64,000 nt of DNA from Aureimonas endophytica (GTDB taxonomy: Bacteria > Pseudomonadota > Alphaproteobacteria > Rhizobiales > Rhizobiaceae). Shown one piece after another: positions 60,368 through 64,000 of the stretch. Position numbers and translations under genes: made by a program. Within the stretch, counting starts at the first letter, position 1. Each line of letters starts with the position of its first letter. The stretch lies in assembly GCF_014642635.1 (NCBI RefSeq), contig NZ_BMIQ01000005.1, positions 62,001-126,000 on the forward strand, given 5' to 3'. The notes beneath the pieces were generated by a model. The model was not told the DNA's origin. It saw only the letters and a list, made by a program, of their open reading frames with translations, and made no database searches.

Positions 60368-61945
60368 ATGAATCCTTCTGCCGCTTCCGCGCCCCGGCTG
60401 GAGATGCGGGGCATTTCCAAGACCTTCGGGCCGATCCGGGCGCTGAGCGGGGTGACGCTGAGCGCCCATGCCGGCGAGGTGCACGCCCTGATGGGCGAGA
60501 ACGGCGCCGGCAAGTCCACCCTGATGAAGATCCTGTCCGGCGCCTATCGCGCCGATCCGGGCGGCGAGGTGCGGATCGACGGCCGGCCGATGCCGATGGG
60601 CGACCCGATCCGCGCCAAGGCGGCGGGGGTCGCGGTCATCTATCAGGAACTCTCCCTCAGCCCGAATCTCTCGGTGGCGCAGAACATGTTTCTCGGCGCC
60701 GAGCCGAACCGCTTCGGCCTCGTCGACAAGGCGGAGATGCGCCGCCGCGCCGCGCCGATCCTCCAGCGGCTCGGCATCGGCTTCGGGCCGGACACCAAGG
60801 TCGGTTCCCTGTCGCTCGGCGAGCGGCAGATGGTGGAGATCGCCCGGGCGCTCACGACCGACGCGCGCCTGATCGTGATGGACGAGCCGACGACCTCGCT
60901 GACCGAGCGCGAGACCGAGCGCCTGTTCGAGGTGATCGCCGGGCTGAAGGCGGCCGGCATCGCCGTCATCTATATCAGCCACCGGATGGAGGAGGTCTAT
61001 CGCCTGTCGGACCGCGTCAGCGTGCTGCGCGACGGCGCCTTCGTCGGCTCGCTCGATCGGGGCGAGCTCTCCGCCGACCGGCTCGTCTCGATGATGGTCG
61101 GCCGCGACCTTTCCTCCTTCTACAAGAAGGAGCACCGGGCGCCGCAGGCGGATCGCCGGACCGTGCTCGCGGTGCGCGGCCTCGGCGACGGGCGGCGGGT
61201 GCGGGACTGCTCCTTCGACGTCTTCGCCGGCGAGGTGCTGGGCATCGCCGGCCTCGTCGGCTCGGGCCGCACCGAGCTCGCGCGGCTCGTCTTCGGCGCC
61301 GACCGGGCGACGGGCGGCACGGTGGAGCTCGACGGGCGGCCGCTCGCCCTCGCCACGCCGCGCGACGCGATCGACGCCGGCATCGCCTATCTCACCGAGG
61401 ACCGCAAAGGCCTCGGCCTGTTTCTCGACATGTCGCTCGCCGACAACGTCAATATCGGCGTCATCGGCCGCGATGCCGGGCGCGGGGGCCTGCGCGACTT
61501 CGCCAAGGCGCGCGCGCGGGCCGAGGACGCGGTGAAGCGCCTGTCGATCCGCACGCGCGGCACGCGCATCAATGTCGGCGCCCTGTCCGGCGGCAACCAG
61601 CAGAAGGTGCTGCTCGCCCGGCTTCTGGAAACCAGGCCGCGCGTCATCATCCTCGACGAGCCGACGCGCGGCGTCGATGTCGGCGCGAAATCGGAGATCT
61701 ACCGGATCATCGACCAGCTCGCCGCCGCCGGCATCGGCATCGTCGCGATCTCCAGCGACCTGCCGGAGATCGTCGGCATCGCCGACCGCGTCCTGGTGAT
61801 GCGCGAGGGCCGGATCGCCGGCGAAGTGGCCGCCGCGCCGGGGCGGCCGATCGACCAGGAGGCGATCATGTCGCTCTCGACCGGCTCGGCCGGACCGCAC
61901 CAGACCGCGTCCGCGCGGACCCCCATCAAAGGAGAGGCCCGATGA
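60368..61945 (+). CDS. Sugar ABC transporter ATP-binding protein (RbsA type)
   Basis: A 525-residue two-domain ATPase. Domain one: Walker [33 protein letters not shown], signature [18 protein letters not shown] and [11 protein letters not shown]. Domain two: [15 protein letters not shown] (degenerate P-loop as usual), [33 protein letters not shown] and [17 protein letters not shown] 60368 gives [18 protein letters not shown]; no better start is seen. It overlaps the permease start by four bases (61942-61945). Confidence 0.95.
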   Translation: MNPSAASAPRLEMRGISKTFGPIRALSGVTLSAHAGEVHALMGENGAGKSTLMKILSGAYRADPGGEVRIDGRPMPMGDPIRAKAAGVAVIYQELSLSPNLSVAQNMFLGAEPNRFGLVDKAEMRRRAAPILQRLGIGFGPDTKVGSLSLGERQMVEIARALTTDARLIVMDEPTTSLTERETERLFEVIAGLKAAGIAVIYISHRMEEVYRLSDRVSVLRDGAFVGSLDRGELSADRLVSMMVGRDLSSFYKKEHRAPQADRRTVLAVRGLGDGRRVRDCSFDVFAGEVLGIAGLVGSGRTELARLVFGADRATGGTVELDGRPLALATPRDAIDAGIAYLTEDRKGLGLFLDMSLADNVNIGVIGRDAGRGGLRDFAKARARAEDAVKRLSIRTRGTRINVGALSGGNQQKVLLARLLETRPRVIILDEPTRGVDVGAKSEIYRIIDQLAAAGIGIVAISSDLPEIVGIADRVLVMREGRIAGEVAAAPGRPIDQEAIMSLSTGSAGPHQTASARTPIKGEAR

Positions 61946-62931
61946 CCGCCGCCGATACCGGCTCCGCCGATCGTCGTTCGGATCGCGCGCGGCTGCGATC
62001 CACCCTGACCGCGCTCGGCATGCTGCCGGTGCTCGTCCTCCTCGCCATCGGCTTCCACCTGCTCAGCGGCCGGTTCCTGACCATCAACAACCTGTCGATC
62101 GTCACCCAGCAGGCCTCGATCAACACGGTGCTGGCGGCCGGCATGACCTTCGTCATCCTCACCGGCGGCATCGATCTCTCCGTCGGCTCGATCCTCGCCG
62201 CCTCGGCCATGGTCGGCGTCATCGTCTCGCTCTGGCCGGATGTCGGCATGCTCGGCATTCCGGCGGCCATCCTCTTCGGCCTCGCCTGCGGCGTCGCCAA
62301 CGGCGCGGTGATCGCCGGGCTGAAGCTGCCGCCCTTCATCGTCACCCTCGGCTCGCTGACGGCGATGCGGGGCCTCGCGCGTCTCCTCGGCAACGACACG
62401 ACCGTGTTCAACGCCGACCTGCCCTTCGCCTTCATCGGCAACGCGACGCTCTTCGGCATTCCCTGGCTCGCGGTCATCGGCCTCCTGACGATCGTCGCCT
62501 CCTGGTTCATCCTGAAGCGGACGGTGCTCGGCAACTGGATCTACGCCGTCGGCGGCAATGCGGAGGCGGCGCGGCTGACCGGCATCAAGGTGCCGCTGGT
62601 GCTGCTCTTCGTCTATTCGATGTCGGGCCTCCTCGCCGGCGTCGGCGGCCTGATGTCGGCGGCGCGGCTCTACGCGGCCAACGGCCTCCAGCTCGGCCAG
62701 GCCTACGAGCTCGACGCCATCGCCGCCGTGATCCTCGGCGGCACGAGCTTCGTCGGCGGCGTCGGCTCGATCTGGGGCACGCTGATCGGCGCCCTCATCA
62801 TCGCCGTCCTGTCGAACGGGCTCATCCTCGTCGGCGTCTCCGACATCTGGCAATATATCATCAAGGGGCTGGTGATCATCGTCGCGGTGGCGCTCGACCG
62901 CTACCGGCTGAAGGGCGTCGACCGGACCTGA
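61942..62931 (+). CDS. Sugar ABC transporter permease (RbsC type)
   Basis: A 329-residue inner-membrane permease with eight to ten hydrophobic segments. Signatures are [20 protein letters not shown], the RbsC loop, [36 protein letters not shown] and [19 protein letters not shown]. It closes the RbsBAC set. A 52-base gap then leads to the transglutaminase-like gene, which may belong to the same transcript. Confidence 0.95.
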   Translation: MTAADTGSADRRSDRARLRSTLTALGMLPVLVLLAIGFHLLSGRFLTINNLSIVTQQASINTVLAAGMTFVILTGGIDLSVGSILAASAMVGVIVSLWPDVGMLGIPAAILFGLACGVANGAVIAGLKLPPFIVTLGSLTAMRGLARLLGNDTTVFNADLPFAFIGNATLFGIPWLAVIGLLTIVASWFILKRTVLGNWIYAVGGNAEAARLTGIKVPLVLLFVYSMSGLLAGVGGLMSAARLYAANGLQLGQAYELDAIAAVILGGTSFVGGVGSIWGTLIGALIIAVLSNGLILVGVSDIWQYIIKGLVIIVAVALDRYRLKGVDRT

Positions 62932-62983
62932 GACGCGGAAAGGCCGGAGGGCGGCCGGAACGACGGGAGGCTGGAGCCGCGCG

Positions 62984-64000
62984 ATGCCGACGATCCCGCT
63001 TCCGACCCGGCTGGCCTTCGGCGACCGCTATCGATGCGTCGGCGCGCCGCGCATCCTCGACATGCTGCTGCTCGGCGGCTTCGCGGAAGGGCGCGAGCGG
63101 CCCGAGGCGCGGCGCGCCTGCGAGGCGGCGCTCGCGGCCGCCTTCGATCTCGGCCTCCGGCACCGCGCGGCGCCGGATGGCGGGCGCCTTCTCGACCCCG
63201 TCGAGGTCCTGCATGTGCTGAAGGCCGCCGCCTTGTCCGGCCGGCACGGCTTCTGGCGCGAGCGCTTCGTCGCCACCGGGCGGCGCATGGTCGAGGATCT
63301 GGCGCGGCGCGACCCGGCGAGCGACTTCGAACTGTCCACGGAGCGGCGCTTCGCCCTCGGCGCGGTCGCGCCGGGCGCGCGGCTGCGGCTGCGCCTGCCG
63401 CTGCCCCTGCCCGGCGCGCACGAGGCGCTGGCGGTCGAGCCCTTTCCCGCCCCGCCGGGGGCGAGCCTCGCCGTCACGCCCGGCCGGCTCGAGGCGCGGC
63501 TCGTCGCCGGCGGCGAGGCGGCGGCAGAGCTCGGCGCGCGGCTGCGCTTCCGGCCCGGCCCGCCGCCGGACGACGCGCCGGGCGAGGCGCATCTGCGGCC
63601 GCGCGAGGGGCTGATCGTGGTGACGGACCGCGTCGCCGCGCTGGCGCGCCGCCTCGCCGGCACGCAAGGCGCCGAGGCGGCGGTGCGCGCCTTCTGGGAC
63701 TTCCTGATGGAGCGCTTCGCCTGCCTGCCCCTCCATTACGACCAGATCGACCCGGCCGCCCCTTGCGACTTCGCGCTGGAGACCGGCGGCTACGACTGCC
63801 AGCTCGGCGCCGCCCTTCTCGTCGCGCTCTGCCGGGCGCGGGCCATCCCGGCGCGGCTCGTCGGCGGCCATGTGCTCTACCGGGCGGCGCCGACCAACCA
63901 TTTCTGGGCCGAGATCCATCTCGGCGAGGCCGGCTGGGGCGCCTTCGATCTACTCGGCTGGGATCTTTCGGCCGGCGGCGCGGACGCGGCCTGGCGCGAC
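62984..64000 (+). CDS. Transglutaminase-like domain protein (3' end beyond window)
   Basis: The frame is open from ATG 62984 to the last base, 339 codons with no stop. The first 200 residues (after MPTIPLPTRLAFGDRYRCVG) are of unknown type. The C-terminal visible part is a transglutaminase-like cysteine protease fold: cysteine in GGYDCQLGAALLVALCR, histidine in APTNHFWAEIHLG and aspartate in GAFDLLGWDLS, in the right order and spacing for a Cys-His-Asp triad. GGGAGG lies 13 bases upstream of the ATG. No signal peptide is seen. It follows the sugar permease; whether it serves the sugar pathway is not clear. Confidence 0.85.
   Translation, partial: MPTIPLPTRLAFGDRYRCVGAPRILDMLLLGGFAEGRERPEARRACEAALAAAFDLGLRHRAAPDGGRLLDPVEVLHVLKAAALSGRHGFWRERFVATGRRMVEDLARRDPASDFELSTERRFALGAVAPGARLRLRLPLPLPGAHEALAVEPFPAPPGASLAVTPGRLEARLVAGGEAAAELGARLRFRPGPPPDDAPGEAHLRPREGLIVVTDRVAALARRLAGTQGAEAAVRAFWDFLMERFACLPLHYDQIDPAAPCDFALETGGYDCQLGAALLVALCRARAIPARLVGGHVLYRAAPTNHFWAEIHLGEAGWGAFDLLGWDLSAGGADAAWRD

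Noticed and set aside
1-64000. tRNA, rRNA, CRISPR arrays, insertion sequences and phage genes
   Set aside because: Looked for in gaps and gene products; no cloverleaf-like sequence, spacer array, transposase or integrase was seen. A covariance-model search was not possible.

Overview
The window is 64 kb of very GC-rich, densely coding DNA. The gene content and the style (translationally coupled operons with ATGA or GTGA overlaps, many ABC uptake systems, SfnB oxidoreductases, palindromic intergenic repeats resembling rhizobial RIME elements) suggest an alphaproteobacterium of the Hyphomicrobiales. No rRNA, tRNA, CRISPR array, transposase or integrase is visible, so this looks like chromosomal sequence rich in accessory catabolic operons. 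The organism call is inference from style, not from a marker gene.

Layout. 1-2760: the 3' part of tpiA, a membrane diguanylate cyclase and a LysR regulator. 2824-3642: a roughly 0.4-kb palindromic mosaic repeat present twice in tandem. 3655-16439: an exopolysaccharide locus with a GH5 glycosidase, two GT4 glycosyltransferases, a Wzx-like flippase, an FAD oxidoreductase, a GINT1-like protein, a BioF2-type acyltransferase, a Wzy-like polymerase and a Wzz/GumC-like protein whose cytoplasmic kinase domain looks dead. 16589-21983: glycerate kinase, a biotin carboxylase/BCCP protein, a fused PxpB-PxpC and PxpA, a 5-oxoproline or lactam operon that together resembles a split urea carboxylase. 22170-22754: a small protein phosphatase.

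22915-29871: a minus-strand carbohydrate operon with a binding protein, two MalFG-type permeases, a TIM-barrel isomerase, a Gfo/Idh/MocA dehydrogenase, an epimerase and an SDR. It has no ATPase. 30161-40650 is the most intriguing region. It carries a cysteine amidohydrolase of the isochorismatase fold, a MarR regulator, an enamidase-like amidohydrolase, two AA_synth (DUF1185) paralogues, a BMP-type nucleoside ABC transporter and two nucleoside hydrolases. Three copies of a shared motif (core ACAAAC) lie at its three promoters. I read it as one regulon that imports a nucleoside, removes the sugar and opens an N-heterocyclic base.

40883-42747: HU, two small proteins and an orphan Flp pilin. 43009-49199: two SfnB flavin oxidoreductases in one operon with an RbsABC-type transporter, probably for an organosulfur compound. 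49313-53313: a GGDEF-EAL protein, a secreted glycine-rich 14-residue-repeat protein, a 40-residue Lys-rich protein and a LysR regulator divergent from an NmrA-like reductase (53419-54297). 54440-62931: a sugar or polyol operon (class I aldolase, GntR regulator, FGGY kinase, DhaK-DhaL kinase, RbsBAC transporter) with a repeated operator TGTYCGTACA. The window ends inside a transglutaminase-like gene.
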